Positions 43,239-57,414 of a DNA stretch of 64,000 nt are shown here, one piece after another. A program made the position numbers and the translations under genes. The stretch spans positions 26,582,997 to 26,646,996 of the forward strand of contig NC_090953.1 in assembly GCF_040807025.1 (NCBI RefSeq). Direction: 5' to 3'. The stretch is from Struthio camelus. Taxonomy: Eukaryota > Chordata > Aves > Struthioniformes > Struthionidae. The notes under the pieces were generated by a model. The model did not search any database. It saw nothing but the letters and a program-made list of their open reading frames with translations, and was not told where the DNA came from. Positions within the stretch are counted from its first letter, which is position 1, and each line of letters opens with the position of its first letter.

Positions 43239-45014
43239 CTTCCAGGACACAACAGCTCTGCTCTGAAATAAGTGCCCGTGAGATACCAAGCTCCTGGGGA
43301 GCTGACAGAGCCCCTAACTGCTGGAACCAGAAACATGACGGCACCAGTGGAGTCCCTGCAAGGGCACCTGGCATGCAGATGCCCAGGGGCTCCTGCAGAG
43401 GGAGGAAGGACACTTTGAAGAGCCCTGTTCACTTGCTGCCAGGTGCGGACTGGCCCGAGAGGGAAGGCAGAGGCAACAGCCCTGAGTCCGCAGAAGAGCT
43501 CCACCTACTGCAAAGATGGTGTAACTCGAGCAGCAGTCCCTGCTGGGAGATGTGGGTGGTACAGCTTTGGGAAGAGTAATGCATGAACTGGGGGACTGAA
43601 CAGTGACACGGGATGTGGCTTGGTGTTTGGCTGCATGCTTGTAAGTACGAGGCCTTGGTTTGCTCCTGAGCAGCCCCGGTGCTTCTTGCCTCCAGTGCCT
43701 CCTGTAAGTAACCACCTGTCTTAGCAAAAAAGAGACAAGGCCCGGAGTGTCTGATTCCCAAAGGAATGCCAGGTCTCCAGCTGAGATTCAGGCTCAGACG
43801 GGCAACTTGACCCTGCCTGTCAAGGGCACTGAAGGTGCCCTTCCACAGCTCAGCTGAGCACAAAATGTCCGCTTTTTGCTGCCGTGTCATTAACGCTCAC
43901 CACTAAGGACGCGTTTTTGCCTGTCTGCTCTTCTTGGCACAAACATTGCTCTTGGGAGACGCCAGGCCAGACAGGATACTGAAGTGCAGAAGGAGCACAA
44001 GGACTCATCAAATCCATCTTCCCCACTTCATTCCCTAGTGTATTTGCTGACTGCTGGAAATACCGATTGCCACCCTCCCTGGCATACTGCCTTATGCCCT
44101 CTGCCCCTCCGCCCCCTACACCTCCCAGTCCTGCCTCTCCTCAGCAGTACAGCAACCAGTGGGAAAAAGGTTCTCGGGCAAACGGCCAAAGGGTTCATGT
44201 CCTCCTCTGGCACAACAGGCAGCCTGGTGGGCTTTCAGACCCATGGGAATATGTGGATGTCTAACACATAGTTCGTAACACTGCTGCTGTCTCCTACCCG
44301 GGGAAAATTAGGGCAGGCTGTGAAAAGCTGCTGCTTCCTGAGCACGCATGCAAGACCTGCTGAGTACATGGGCACAAGAAATGAAGACCCCCGCCCCCGA
44401 AGGCAGCTCTTGCGTGCTCTCCGAGGAGGGACTCAAGGCTGACCCTGAGAGACATCAGGGTGCCCTGATCACCCACTTACAGAGTCACACTCCTGTTCTC
44501 GGAAGCCCACAAAGACAGAAACCTCACCTTTGCCTGTGGACTTGATTGTCCTGGTTTTCTGTCTTTCTGTGCCTGTTGGCTTAGTTTTGGTGCGCTGGTA
44601 TCCGTTTGGGGAGCTGCACTCAAATCGGGCAGTGCCCCATGCTTACAGGTGGACTCGCTGTGATGGGGGAGAGGAGGTTTTCCCTCCCCGGTTTCCAGCA
44701 GAGAGAGGTAAGCTAGGGACAGAGGGGAATGCAGAGGAACTGGTGGAGGCTGGAACTGGGAACAGCTCGTGCCTGGGTCATGGCAAGCCAGAGGTGCTGG
44801 GAGGTTTCCCAGGGAAGGGTCCATGCAGAGTGAGCTGGCAGAGCCTGTTGCTGAGGGCAAGGGAAGAGGCAGCTGGTGTGTGGGCTGGCTGACTGTGGCT
44901 GTGGCTGCTGCTTCTCTGTCCTGTGCACACACCAGAGTAGGGAGCAGCCAGGAAGAGGAAACAAAAGGCAAAAGAAAGACGGACACAAGGCTTGGTGTGG
45001 CCAAGGCTTGGTAT

Positions 45015-45887
45015 TGACCCCGCAGGGGTCGATACAGGGCCCAATACTGCTCAACTTGTTCATTAATGACCTGGATGATGGGACCGAATGCACCCTCAGC
45101 AAGTTTGCTGATAAGAGAAAACCGGGAGGAGTACCTGATACGCCACAGGGTTGTGCTGCCGTTCAGACGGACCTCGGCAGGCTGGAGAAACGGGCAGACA
45201 GGAGCCGCAGGAAGTTCAGCAAGGCAAAGTGCAACGCCCTGCACCCGGCGAGGAATAACCCCAGGCACCCGGGGAGGAATAACACCCAGGCATGGTGGGG
45301 GCCGACCTGCTGGAAAGCAGCTTTGCAGAAAAGACCTGGGGGTCCTGGCACCCTACAAGCTGACCACAAGCCAGCAACGTGCCTTTGTGGCAAAGGCGGC
45401 CCACGGTAGGCTGGGCTGCGTGAGGAAGAGTGTTGCCACCAGGTCAAGGGAAGTGGTGCTTTCCCCTCTACTCAGCGCTCCAGAGGCCACATCTGGAGCG
45501 CGGTCTCCAGTTCTGGGCTCCGCAGTGGAAGAAAGAGAGGGCCCTACCGGCACGAGTCCAGCAAAGAGGCACAAGGATGATTAGGGGCCTGGAGAACCTC
45601 TCATATGAGGAGAGGCTGAGAGAGTCGGGACTGTTGAGCCCGGAGAAGAGAAGGCTCACGGGGCATCTTACCAGTGCGTATAACTATCCAACGGGAGGGT
45701 CGAACGAAGACAGACCAAGGGAGTGGTGCCCCTCTTCTCGGTGGTGCCCACTGACAGGGCAAGAGTCATCGCACACAAACTGAACACGGGAAATTCAGCT
45801 TGAACGTGAGAAAATGCTTCTTTAGCGTGAGGCTGGCTGAACATTGGAACAGGTGGCCCAGAGAGGTTGTGGATTCTCCATCCTTGG
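45015..45887 (+). mobile_element. CR1 fragment B, unit 3
   Basis: Same element as in unit 1. Confidence 0.9.
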
Positions 45888-47912
45888 TTTTCCCTCCTCA
45901 GGTTCTGGCAGAGAGAGGTAAGCTCAGGACAGGGGGGAATGCTTTCCTGTGCAGAGCGGGTGGCTAACGGAGGCTGGCGGAGAAAGAAACACCACCACGA
46001 GTCTCCAGCTATGCTGCACAACATCTTTAATGAGCAGGAAGGAAAAAAGGAAAAAAAGCAGCACAGAGACCAAGACACATGTTTCCTGGGTTGAGTGAGG
46101 CACAGAGAATTGCCCGTTTCCCCAGGACAAGCGGCATGCAAAGCGTTTGCCTTTTCCCATTCCAGCTCTACCTTGTGGCAATCACATCCTACCTACAGCA
46201 ATTCCTAACCCCCAAACCGTCCTGCCGTCAGCAGGAGACTCAGCAGAGCGGACGAGCACGAGCTCTTTCTCGAGGAGCTCAGAGTGCAGCAGAGCCAGAG
46301 GCAGCATGGCGAGGCCTGGCTCTGTGAGGTGGAGCTGGGAACTCAGTGCGCTCAGGCCTCCAGCCCTTTCAAGACCCCCACCAGATCAGCCTTTCTTTTC
46401 TTTCCTCATCTTTCTCTGTGCCCTCCAAATCCAGTTCTAGCTGCATGTCCCCGAGGGGCCTGCGGCTGGTTTTCTTAAAATGCACAACAAGCGTTACATC
46501 TCACCTTAAGGCTGGATTTGAGGGCCTGGCAGCAAAGATTTGCTTAGCCCACTGCTTATTGCCCCAGGTCCGGGTGCAGTTCTGGGTGAAGCAGCAAGGA
46601 TGGAAACTGATCAGATTGTCACAGCAGAAAAAGATTGGGCTGAACAGAAGTCGCAGCAATCACCTCTTAACAACACACTGCGCGCATACAAGCTCCCACG
46701 CCCTCCGAGTAACACAGCACAGGGACGCTGACCCACTTTTGGAATACGACCCATTACGGTGGGTTTCAAGCACCGGTGGACAGGCTGGTCGTACCAGATT
46801 GCCAAAACAAACAGTTCAAGCTGCGTTCAAGGTGGCAGAGGATGCACTTGGCTATTTGGTTAGGGACGATCCGCTGGAGGCGCAGATTCTTGTGTGCAGG
46901 CATCCCTGCAGCTGAACACAGATCTCCCCCTTCTGCCTGAAAGAACCCTCGCCTTCCCAACTGCGCACAACTACCCCCTTGAAACGGGAAAGAGGTAAAG
47001 TCCCTAAACATTTCCATTCACCTGCCAAGCTGAGGCAGCCCGCGTATCAAAGTTGTGTCACCACCATGACAGCAATCCAGCCCACAGGAAGAGGAGAAGT
47101 GGGGCGTGGCTGACCTCGTTCCCCAGGGAAACTTGGGGAACATTCCCAGTATTCAGAGTTGAGGACATTGCTGGCGCTAGTCAGGCCACACCAGAGCCAG
47201 ATTCCACTGCCTAGGGCCCAGGGAACGATAGCAGGTTCTGGACGAGGAAGAGGAGGGCAGAGAGCAAGGCAGGTCCCTGCAAGGGAGGAAGGGCAGACAG
47301 TCACTCCTGGGGATCTCCATGGGTATGTCCTTAGAGAACTTGACGGGGGCTTCATGCTTTGCCAGCCCGGGGCTCTGACTGGGGAGTGCAGAACCGAGGC
47401 GTGGGACAGTGACCAAAGAGGTTCCTGTGCCCTTCCCTGAAAGGGACTCCACACCCAAATTGACCCGTTTTCCTTAGCAAGTTCATCCCAGGGCCAAAAG
47501 CCTGGATGGCCTGCTTTTTTAGGAGTGGGTCAGAGCAGTGAGGCAAAAGCTCACAGATGTTTTTCCTGGGCCGTGGATGGAGTGGCCCACTCAAGGCATT
47601 TTAATTCCAAATAGGCTTTGACTCAGCCTCCTGGAACACATGGGAGCCCTCGTAACGTGGAAGAGCGGGGAAAACCCCCAAACTCCAGGGAAACGTGCGT
47701 CGGTGTGCTGCTGACTTGGGTGGAGACGGTGTCCTGGCTTCAGGCGTGCCAGCGATACCAGGGTTTTTGGCCTCGCTCCTCCACAACTGCCTCCTTCCTG
47801 AGGGACGTTTCCTGAAACAACTGGTGCCACTATGCAATCTCCTGCTCCTGCCTTTAAAGCTGTTGCCTTTCTGCTGCTGGTCCAGGGCCTGCGTGACTCA
47901 GTGCAGCCCAAA

Positions 47913-48704
47913 CTGTTTCAGGTTGCAAGGGATCTCTGGCGGCCCTCTGGGCCAACGCCCCGTTCCAATCAGGCCAAACTTCCCAGCGACATCAGGAGGC
48001 TCAGGGCCTTGCCCGGCCAGCTTCTGAACGCTGCAATGAAGGGAGACGCCACTCTCCCATGGGCAGCCTCTTCCAGGGCTGTGCCGTGCTCCCTGTGACT
48101 TGTTCTTCCAAAGAGACAGTTGACATCTCCCTGGTTGCACCTGGAACTGTGCCCCTTGCTGTTTTGCTGTGCACCTCTGAGGAGAGCTTGGCTCTGCCTT
48201 TTCCATAACCCGCTGTAGCTGGTGGGAGACGGCAGTGTGATCCCCTCCTCCCCTCCTTGCCTTCTCCCCTCCAGGCGCCACAAAAACAATGCCTTCAACC
48301 TTCCTCATATGGCCTGTGCTGCAGGCCTGACCCTCAGCCTCTTCCTCTGCCACTAGCTCTCTCCAGGTTGTTGCCATTGCACTTGTCCTGAGGGAACAGA
48401 ACCCAGTCTGGCCTGCTGTACAAACCTGCTGAAAGGCCCCTCTGTCCCACTGTCCAGGTCGCCCATAAAAAGCCTAAAGCTTTTTGGCATCTGGACTGAT
48501 CCCTGAGGGAGGCCACTAGGAAGCAGTCGCCAGATGGCCCTTTTTCCCACTGAGTAAAGGCCTTTGAGCCCAACGGTCCACCCCATTTTCCCCTCACATT
48601 AGCGTCGTCAGGCTCCAGGCCGTAACTCACCGGTCTGGCTCGAAGGATGCTGTGAGAGACAAGGCCTTGACAAAGGCCTTGCTAGGCTCAAGGTGAACAG
48701 CGGT
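47913..48704 (-). mobile_element. CR1 fragment C, unit 3
   Basis: Same element as in unit 1, with two substitutions (near 48230 and 48620). Confidence 0.8.
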
Positions 48705-49558
48705 AGCAACAGCATTTGCAGCGGTAAAAGCTCTTCTTTATGTCCTTGATGTGCCCTGCCAGTTCCAACGCAGGCCAAGCTTTGCCTTTCCTACCACCAT
48801 TGCGGTATGCCTGGACAGTGAGGCTCTATTTGTGCTTTCTCGCCTGTCCCTGTTTTCACCTCCTGTGCTAAGCAGTCATCCCTGACTCCCTCCACAAGCC
48901 CCCAGGGGTTACCTGAGTCCCAGCATGTTGCCCTCGTGGCAGAGGCTGGGGAGCTGGACGTCCCCATGAGGAAAGGGAGTCTGTGACCTGGAAACCTCCT
49001 TGGGCTGCTACAGAAGATTTTGTCCACTTCTCATCATGAGCGGGTTGTCTCTACCACAGCGTCACTTCCCGCTGCACTGAGGAGGAGGGGGACAAGGGCT
49101 CACAGGGCAGACATGCAGGAGGGTCAGAGGCCTTGAGCCAGCGATGGCTGGGAGAACAGGGCCCAGCCTGCATTTGCTACAGGGGCTCGCAGGGCCGGCC
49201 AGGAATATGGCAAAGCTACAGCAAAGCCAGGAACTGTGGAGCCTGTTTGGAGACTGTGGGACGGGGCCTGGTTGCCAAGGGCCCTGCCCTTGCCTGGGCT
49301 GTGCTTGCTCGCAGCTCCCAGCAGGGAAGCCGTGGCTTGCGTGCAGGCTGAGGTGGTAGAGCCTGTTGGTGAGGGCGAAGGAAGAGGTAGCTGGTGTGTG
49401 GGCCAGCTGTTTGTGGCTGTGGCTGCTGGCTGCCTGTCCCATGCACACGCCAGAGCGGGGAGCAGCCAGGAAGAGGAGGCAAAAAGCAAAAGCAAGAGGG
49501 ACAAGGCTGGGCGTGCAGACGTGAGCATGGGGAGTCCAGCAGTGGTGTGCATGATGCA

Positions 49559-49630
49559 GGGGGTGTAGCTCAGTGGGAGAGCATTTGACTGCAGATCAAG
49601 AGGTCCCTGGTTCAACTCCAGGTGCCCCCT
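49559..49630 (+). tRNA. tRNA-Cys-GCA: tRNA-Cys(GCA), unit 3
   Basis: Identical to the unit 1 gene, with T4 at 49641-49644. Confidence 0.97.
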
Positions 49631-50288
49631 CCACTGCTGCTTTTCTTCCTGGAGCTTCTCCTGTGCCTTGGCGGCCTGCTTCCCCATCCCTCAGTGGGAA
49701 GGCTGTGGGGGACAGACAGCCCAGCATGGACCTGTCTCGGCTTCTCGTTCTCTGGGCTCTCGCCTCATGACACCCTTGGGGTTTCCCCTTTCCTTAAGGT
49801 GCTGCACCTCCCAGGGAGGGCAAGAGCAGCCCCTCTTCCTTCCCAGGGGCTGTGTTGCCACTGCTCTGTCGGGAGCTGGAGGGCATGAGCTGAGAGAAAC
49901 CTCCTGCCCTTGTCTAGCACACAGGTCAGGGTCTGTGACACAAGAGGGATGGTCTCCCAATGTCACCGGTTAACGCTGAGTCTGGCTTCCACCGGCTTTT
50001 TTCCCATAAAGTGGAGCTTAAAGGCTAAACAGGCTAAATGCACCCTTTGTCATCTCATCCTTTTGCACCTGGGAAAGGTGTGTTGTGCCTGCCAGGACTG
50101 CAGGAAGTTGGGGGGGGGGGGGGGGAGAGCGAGCAGAGCCGTAGAGGGAGGGTGGGTGTTTTGCTGTGTGACCGGGCTTGACGTGCTGCTGTGCTGCTGT
50201 GCAGCTGCGCAGCTGGAGGGACCCTCCGTACCCGCAGGGCTGGTCTGGAGCGTGGCCTTTCCAGGCAGCCCAAAAGGAGATGGCGCCC

Positions 50289-50370
50289 CGTAGTTGGCAG
50301 GATTCGAACCTGCGCGGGGAAACCCCAATGGATTTCTAGTCCATCGCCTTCACCACTCGGCCACAACTAC
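50289..50370 (-). tRNA. tRNA-Ser-AGA: tRNA-Ser(AGA), unit 3
   Basis: Identical to the unit 1 gene. Confidence 0.97.
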
Positions 50371-50954
50371 CTGCCCCAAACTGCTCTGCAGCAGTGAGCG
50401 GGTGCCCTGTGCTGTGGCACCTGGCTCCCGGGGAGTTTGAGGGCCAGGCTGTGCTGGGGTATGTCCTTTCCACTCTGTGGACACCACGCAGTCAGGCACC
50501 AGAGGCCCCTGCAGCCAGTGCTGGAGAGGCCTTGAGAGACATGGTGCCAGGGCGATGGCTGCAGCTCCCAGTGCCTGGTTGTCAGGCTGGCCTCTGGGAT
50601 ATGCTGATGCTGGAGGATGGTTTCACTCTCCCTCCGGCATCCCCATGGCGGGAGGGGAGAAAAGGAAGGGAGCAGTGTGAGGCATCCAGTGATGGTGGAG
50701 AGGAAATGTGTCAGGTGTATAAGAAGGAAGAGAAAGCAGAGAGCCCAGGAGTAGGAGTGGAAGGGGAAAGACTGCAAGGAAGCCATGGCCCAGCTCCGGC
50801 CTCCCCCCCCACCCCAGGTGTGAGGGTTTTGAGGTGATGAGGAAGAGCCTGGAGAGACTGTGAGAGGAGGAAATGTGTGTGCAAGGGGGCTGGAAGGAGG
50901 AGGCAGAGCCAGTTCATGAGCTGTGGGGAGCAGGAGGCACGCCTGGGTCCGCAT

Positions 50955-51027
50955 GTGCTGGTGGTGCAATGGTGAGCGTAGCTGCCTTCCAAGCAGTGCA
51001 GGACAGGTTTTGTTCCCAGACAACACG
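50955..51027 (+). pseudogene. tRNA-Gly(TCC)-like pseudogene, unit 3
   Basis: Same damaged sequence as the unit 1 copy. Confidence 0.88.
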
Positions 51028-53826
51028 GACAAAACGTTCTTCTTCCAGGTGCCTGCAGAGGCCCTTCCACCTCCTTCAGGGAAGTTCCTGCTGGAACACA
51101 GCTCAGCTTTCTCCAGCAAGCTCTCATCCCCTGAGGGGAGCCACTCCCCTTGTTGCAGCCTCCCTGCATGCACAGCCACGGTGGGGCACCCCACAGAGCC
51201 CAGGAGAGACAGGCCCCCTCCTCCTTCAGCAATGCCTGCCTTGGCAAAAGCACATGGAAGGCACTGAAGCGGCAGAGCTGCTGAGGGTGGAGGTTATCAT
51301 GGCCAGGAGTCAAGCGCAGACCAGCTGCTTGGCAGGCAGCTGTGCTCATCTCAGGCACAGAAGTGCCCGCTGCCCCACAGCCTTCCTGCTGGCCCCAGTT
51401 CTGCCCCTGCTCTCCTCTTCCTGCCCGCCTCCAAAGCCAGCCTGGCTGGGGGCTGGGGAAGGGCAAGCTGGGCAGAACCTGGTGGGTCAGGAAGCACCAC
51501 CTCCCCAGCTCCGCTGCCAGCAGGACGGCGTCCTGCGGTGGGCTCAGACCACCAGCCTTGGGGTGCCCTCTCTGCTGGTGCCACAGAGCTGCCCATGCGG
51601 GGCCTCTCAGGGCCACCTTTTCCTGCCTCAGAAATGTCCCAGCCCCCTGGATGCTCTGGGTGGGCGGGGGCAGTGTGTTAGGGCCGGGAGTGTAGATTAG
51701 GCACCATGGACAGCCCCCCCGCCTGGCTCTGGGTTTTCCTGTGTGGCCATCCCCTCCCCACACAGCTTGGGGTGCAAATGGAGCCTGTGGGCACATCTCC
51801 CTTCTTGCACTGTAAAGGAACACTGCCAAGGCCCCCTCCCCACCTCCTGCCCCCGCCCACCCATGCGCGCGCGCACACACACACGCACACGCTTGCAGAG
51901 ACTGTACAGGCAAGCTTGGCTCAACGAGAGCGATTATCACTAGCGACTCCTGAAACGGTGAGCCCTGCTATTACGGGATAAGGCCATGCTACGGCTGTGC
52001 CAGTCCCACAAGTAGCTGCTGCTGAAAGGGATGGCCACATGCCCCTCTGTCCCAATCCCACCTTGTCCCTCACGCTGGCTCTGACACTCTCCTGACAGGG
52101 AGCTGGTGTAGAGGGTGATGCTGGTTGGGAACCATTGATTTACGTGGGGAGTTACTTTCTCCCGGTGCAGCTCCGTGAAGCTGCACTCATCATGGGCCCA
52201 CATAAGCACCGGAGAAAGCACGAGGGAAGCAGAGAGAGGACATGGCCAGAAACAGAGCGGCTTTCGCCTCTGCAGGGCGCTTTCCTGTCCAGCTGGCTTT
52301 TCTGCAGGGCCAAACACCGTGCGCTGGGTGAGCAAGCGAGTGAGCCACGCTTTCAGACAAGCCCTGACTTGCGCATGCACAAAATATGCTCTGCTAGCCT
52401 CAAACATCTCCGCTAGCCGACAGGAAACTGAGGGCTTACTGACCTCCTGCTGCCTCAGGATGTGGGTCTGGGTGCCCCCCTGGTTATGCAAGTGGGAGGC
52501 CACCGGACCCCTTGACACAGGCACCATGGTGGCAGGTCAGGGGCCAGCTCCGTTAGGCTCTCTGCAGCTGAATATACAACAGCTGGAGCACTGCAGGCCA
52601 CTCTGCAGAACCAAGAAATGGAGGGGAACAGCTTCCAAGAAGTGGCTTTTTGTGCGGTATCTGTCACTGTTTTCCTGTACTGTAGACAAAACCAAGGTGG
52701 AAAGAGAGGGGCACCTTCAGAGCTTCTTTAAAAGCTTTTCACCATTCAGACCCCGTGCTGCTCCAGCCTCTTAGAGGAGGAGCCTGAGTGTCCGGGAGCA
52801 GCAAGCGCCGGCTGATCCCTAAGGGATGGGGAGCCGGGTGCGATAACACGACTGGCTGGGCAAGGACCTTGCCTGCCAGGGTCCCTTCCCACCGCCACCA
52901 AGCCAGGCAAACAGGGCAGGCCTGGAGATGCTAGCGAGGCTCAGCAAAGAGTACAGATCACCAGGGAAGTTCACCTGGTGATGAGGCAGGTCCGAGGTCA
53001 AGCTGGGAAGTAAATCTGCAGCTCAGGGTCAGGGTCAGAATCGGGGCTGGCAAGGGTGGTGAGGGTCAGACGCAGTCCAGTGATCACCAGGCAGGTCCAT
53101 GGTGAAAAGGCAGGTCTGAGGTCAGGCTGGGACGTCAGACCGCGGGTCAGTGTCCAGATCAATGGGGTCCATGGCTAGGCAGGGACATGGCCATGACAGA
53201 GCCAGAGACTAGTACTCCCACAACATAGCGCAGCCAGAGGAAAGGCCTAGGGCTGAGCTTAAATGGGGCTCCTGGGCCCACAGGAAGAGGGTGCATGGTG
53301 GTGGGGGGGGGAGGTCCGAGCTGAGGCTGGTCAGGGCACTGAAGCCTATCAGTGCCCTCAGGGCTGTGACAGAGGGGGTCCCTCTCTCTGCTCAGCAGTG
53401 CCAGGAGCAGGCAGAAAGAGGGCCCAGCATAGCCCCGTGGTCTCATTGAACAGTCTCCCAAGGCCACCCTCCCACTGCTCTCCAAGAACCCAGAAACTCA
53501 GCGCAGTGACTCAGAAAAATCCAGCTCTGCCCTTGGAGAATATAGGTGTCTTTCTCTCCCTGGGAATGGAGAGAAAAGTGTGACTTGGAGCTGTGATTTG
53601 ATTTCAGCACACCTGAGCTCTGTATTCTTGCTCTGGACAAGCCAACATGCTGTCACGGTGCTCCTGAGTCATGGCAAGAGTACGCATGTCTTTCCCACCG
53701 GCAGGCGCCACACAGGCAAGTGTGGGACTCCGGATGGTGTAGCCCATAGAAGAGGGGTTTGCTCTGGGGTGCTCCCCAGGAGTTAGCGAACCCCAGGTGC
53801 ACCATGGCTGTGGGGTTGCTGCACCC

Positions 53827-54487
53827 TGGGGGCACACCCTCTAACCACCCCATGATTGACAAGACCACATGAAGGAGAAGTGACACCGCAGACCCACACC
53901 ACAAACATCTAGGGGCTGTGGAGCCATCCCCCACAGAACGACCTGTTACTGGGCGTACCGTTACCAACAATTGCTACCCATGCTGGGTACGAGGGCTGGG
54001 CTGGGCACGAGGTTACCTGTTGGTATGCACTCTGCTATTGACTAGAGCCATACAGCTTTTGTATACCTGTGGGCTGGCGTTGTTTCGACTGGGTGTAAAA
54101 GAGAGGAAGCCCCATGGGTTTGTTGCGGACTTGGACCCATGGTCCGCTGGCCTGCAGACCCGAGGACCCACCCGTCAGTGGGGATGCCCCTAATGTCAAC
54201 AGCGTGGTGAGGAGAATCCGGGGAAAACTGTACCGGAGGGGTGGCCCGTGAGGGGCGAGAGCGGTCACCGTACCACCGTGCACCCGTGATTTAACCGTAC
54301 AGCTCTGATAAGTATATGTACTTTCAGTTCTGTTATATTTCTCGCTATACTACACTGCACTTTTAGCTTTGTTATAACCTCCTATCTCTAATAAATTCTC
54401 ACCCTTGACAAATGACAATCTCCCCGGTTCAGCGCAGCTAACTCGGGAATCCGAAAGAATCCCAGACACCCCTCTAGTGGCGCGTCA
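53827..54487 (+). mobile_element. Solo LTR-like fossil, unit 3
   Basis: Same element, same CACCC flanks (53822-53826 and 54488-54492). Confidence 0.55.
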
Positions 54488-54831
54488 CACCCACGCGCTT
54501 TGAAGGCTGATGAACTGAGAAGCCAAAGACTTTGCCCGCAATGCCGCCCCATGGCCAGTTCCTGGGGAAGCAAGAGGGCTTCCTTCTGCCTTGGTTGGGG
54601 ACTGGAGGGCTGCGTAGGGAGGGCTCTACCACAGTAACCCCCAGGGGGAGGCTGTGGCAGTCTGAAGGAGTGTGTGTGGGGGGGGGAAGGGGCTGGGGAG
54701 TCAAAGAGAAAGGACAGGACATGAGCCAAGCGCTGAGCAACGACTGAGCTCCAGTTCCTGTGGGGAAGAGGCTCACTTGCTGCCGTGGTGCAGAGGAGGG
54801 AGGAGAGTGCAGCGCTCTCTGGGAGCTGGGA

Positions 54832-55017
54832 ATTCGTGGAACGAGACAGACTGGAAGGGATCTCTGGAGGCCTCTAATTCAACTGCCCGCTCAAAGCAGG
54901 ACTAGTGCCAAAGCTGGAGCCGGTCGCTCAGTGCCTGGCCCTGACACATTTTGAATTTGCTCTCCACGGAAGGAGAGTCCAAACTTCTCTGGGCACCTGC
55001 TCCACACGGCTTCAATG
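54832..55017 (-). mobile_element. CR1 fragment D, unit 3
   Basis: Same as unit 1. Confidence 0.65.
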
Positions 55018-55124
55018 CTCACTGAGTTAACTGGCTGCACCGCTGGTGTTGGCAGCAGGGTTTTGGTTTCTATGACCGTGGGACCCTGTTTGAAGATCTG
55101 ATGGAGAGAGCTGATGGAGAGAGC

Positions 55125-57002
55125 TGGGATCCACCTCACCAAGTGGGGCATGCGTGTCTTTGCCAACAGGTTGACCAGCCTGGCAAGGAGGGCTTTAAAC
55201 TAGGCAAGATGGGGGAAGGGGAGTGTTATAGAGACAGGATAGTCAGTAAAACACTGCTCACGTCAGGATGCCTCCAGCGGGTGCATGCAGCCAGGGGCAC
55301 AGCGCGGGACATGGCTATGGAGCATCCTCTTGCACCTCTCCTGAGAAGCCTGCATGCCCCATTTGGCTCTCTGAAATGCCTGTACACCAATGCACGCGGC
55401 ATGGGGAATCAGCAGGAAGAATTAGAGATCTGTGTGCGGTTGCAGGGCCAGGATCTCGTTGCAGTTACAGAGACGTGGTGCGATAGCTCACGTGACTGGA
55501 ATGCTGTCATGGATGGCTATGCACTTTTTAGGAAAGACAGGCTAGGAAGGCGAGGTGCTGTGGAGTTACTCTTTATGTGAGGGAGCAACTAGAATGTCTG
55601 GAGCTCTGCCTCGGGGTGGATGAAGAGCAAGCTGAGAGCTTATGGGTAAGGATTAAAGGGCAGGCTAACATGGGTGACACTGTTGTGGGGGTTTACTACA
55701 GGCCACCTGATCAGGAAGAAGTAGTCAATGGGGCCTTCTACAGACAGCTGGAAGTAGCCTCACGATCAGAGGCCCTGGTTCTCCCGGGAGACTTCAACCA
55801 CCCTGACATCTGCTGGGAAGAGAGCACAGCTAGGCACAAACAGTCGAGGAGGGTCCTGCAGAGCACTGATGATAACTTCTTGACACAGGTGGTGGAGACG
55901 CCAACAAGGAGAGGTGTGCTGCTTGACCTTGTGCTAACAAACAAAGGAGGCCTGGTTGGATCTGTGAAGGCTGGGGGCAGCCTTGGCTGTAGTGGAGTTC
56001 AGGCTCCTACGAGGAGGAAGCAGGGCAATAAGTAATATAAGTCAGATCACAACCCTGGACTTCAGGAGAGCTAACTTTGGCCTCTTCAGGGACCTCCTCA
56101 GGGGAATCTCATGGGGTAGGGCCCTAGCAGGAAGAGGGGTCCAGGAGAGCCGGTTAATATTCAAGCATCGTTTCCTCCAGGCTCAAGACGGGTGCATCCC
56201 TCTTGAGTAGGAAGTCCAGCAAAGTGGGCAGGAGACCTGCATGGATGAGCAAGGAGCTCCTGGCAGAACTCCAACAGAAGAAGGAAGTCTACAGAATGTG
56301 GAAAAGGGGACAGGCCACTTGGGAGGAATACAGGGACGTTGTCGGAGTGTGCAGGGATGCGACGAGGAAGGCTAAGGCCCAGTTGGAATGAAATCTGGCA
56401 AGGGATGCCAAGGACAACCAGAAGGGCTTCTTCAACTACATCCTGGAGGTCCTCACTGAGCATGTGGAGGACAAGGAGGTGATCAGGAGTAGTCAGCACG
56501 GGTTCACCAAAGGGAAATCATGCTTGACCTTCTCTGATGGCCTGACTGGCTGGGTAGATGAGGGCAGAGCATCCCCATGGATGCTGTCTCCCTGCACTTC
56601 AGCAAGGCTTCTGACACTGTCTCCCATCACTTTCTCATAGGTAAACTCAGCAAGTGTGGATTGGATGAGTGGACAGTGAGGTGGCCTGAGGACCGGCTGG
56701 ATGGCCGAGCTCAGAGGGTTGTGGTCAGTGGCACAGAGGCCTGTAGCTCGCGCTGTCCCGCAGGGGTCAGTCCTGGGTCCAGTCCTGTTCAACGTATTCA
56801 TCGATGACCTGGACGAAGGCACAGAGTGCACCCGCAGCAAGTTCGCTGAGGATACTAAACTGTGGGGGAGTGGCTGACACACCAGAAGGCAGTGCTGCCA
56901 TTCTGAGGGACCAGGACAGGCTGGAGAGCTGGGCAGAGAGGAACCTCCTGAAGTTCAACAAAGGCAAGGGCAGGGTCCTGCCATCAGGAAGCTGTGGATT
57001 TA
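55125..57002 (+). mobile_element. CR1 piece E, unit 3
   Basis: Full-length like unit 1, with a few substitutions of its own (for example near 55411, 56343, 56581 and 56935). Confidence 0.92.
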
Positions 57003-57342
57003 GCTCCCTGAAGGGAAGGGAGAAACAGCTTTGTGCCCAGGACACCCACACTCTTGTGGGGGGACCTCTCTGTGGTCCACTGCCTGTGAACCACAGCAGT
57101 CTCTGCCCCTCGGGGGCACTTTTGGAGGCCTGGATGCTAAGAAAGCAAAGGAGAAGGTGGGAGAAGATGCTGAGAAAGCAAAGGAGAACGCAGGAGGAGC
57201 ACAGACAAGGGGCTGAGGAGTGGCACAGCCACCAACCAGCCCTGGCCAGAGACCTGGAGCGCAGCACTGCGGGGAGTGCTGGTGCACGTGCCCAAAGTGA
57301 GAGGCCCCACCTCTCAGGGAGCGGGGTGGGGCAAAAGGGCCA

Positions 57343-57414
57343 TAGCAGAGGATGGTTTCGATCCATCGACCTCTGGGTTATGGGCCCAGCACGCTTCCGC
57401 TGCGCCACTCTGCT
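57343..57414 (-). tRNA. tRNA-iMet-CAT: Initiator tRNA-Met(CAT), unit 3
   Basis: Identical to the unit 1 gene. Confidence 0.98.
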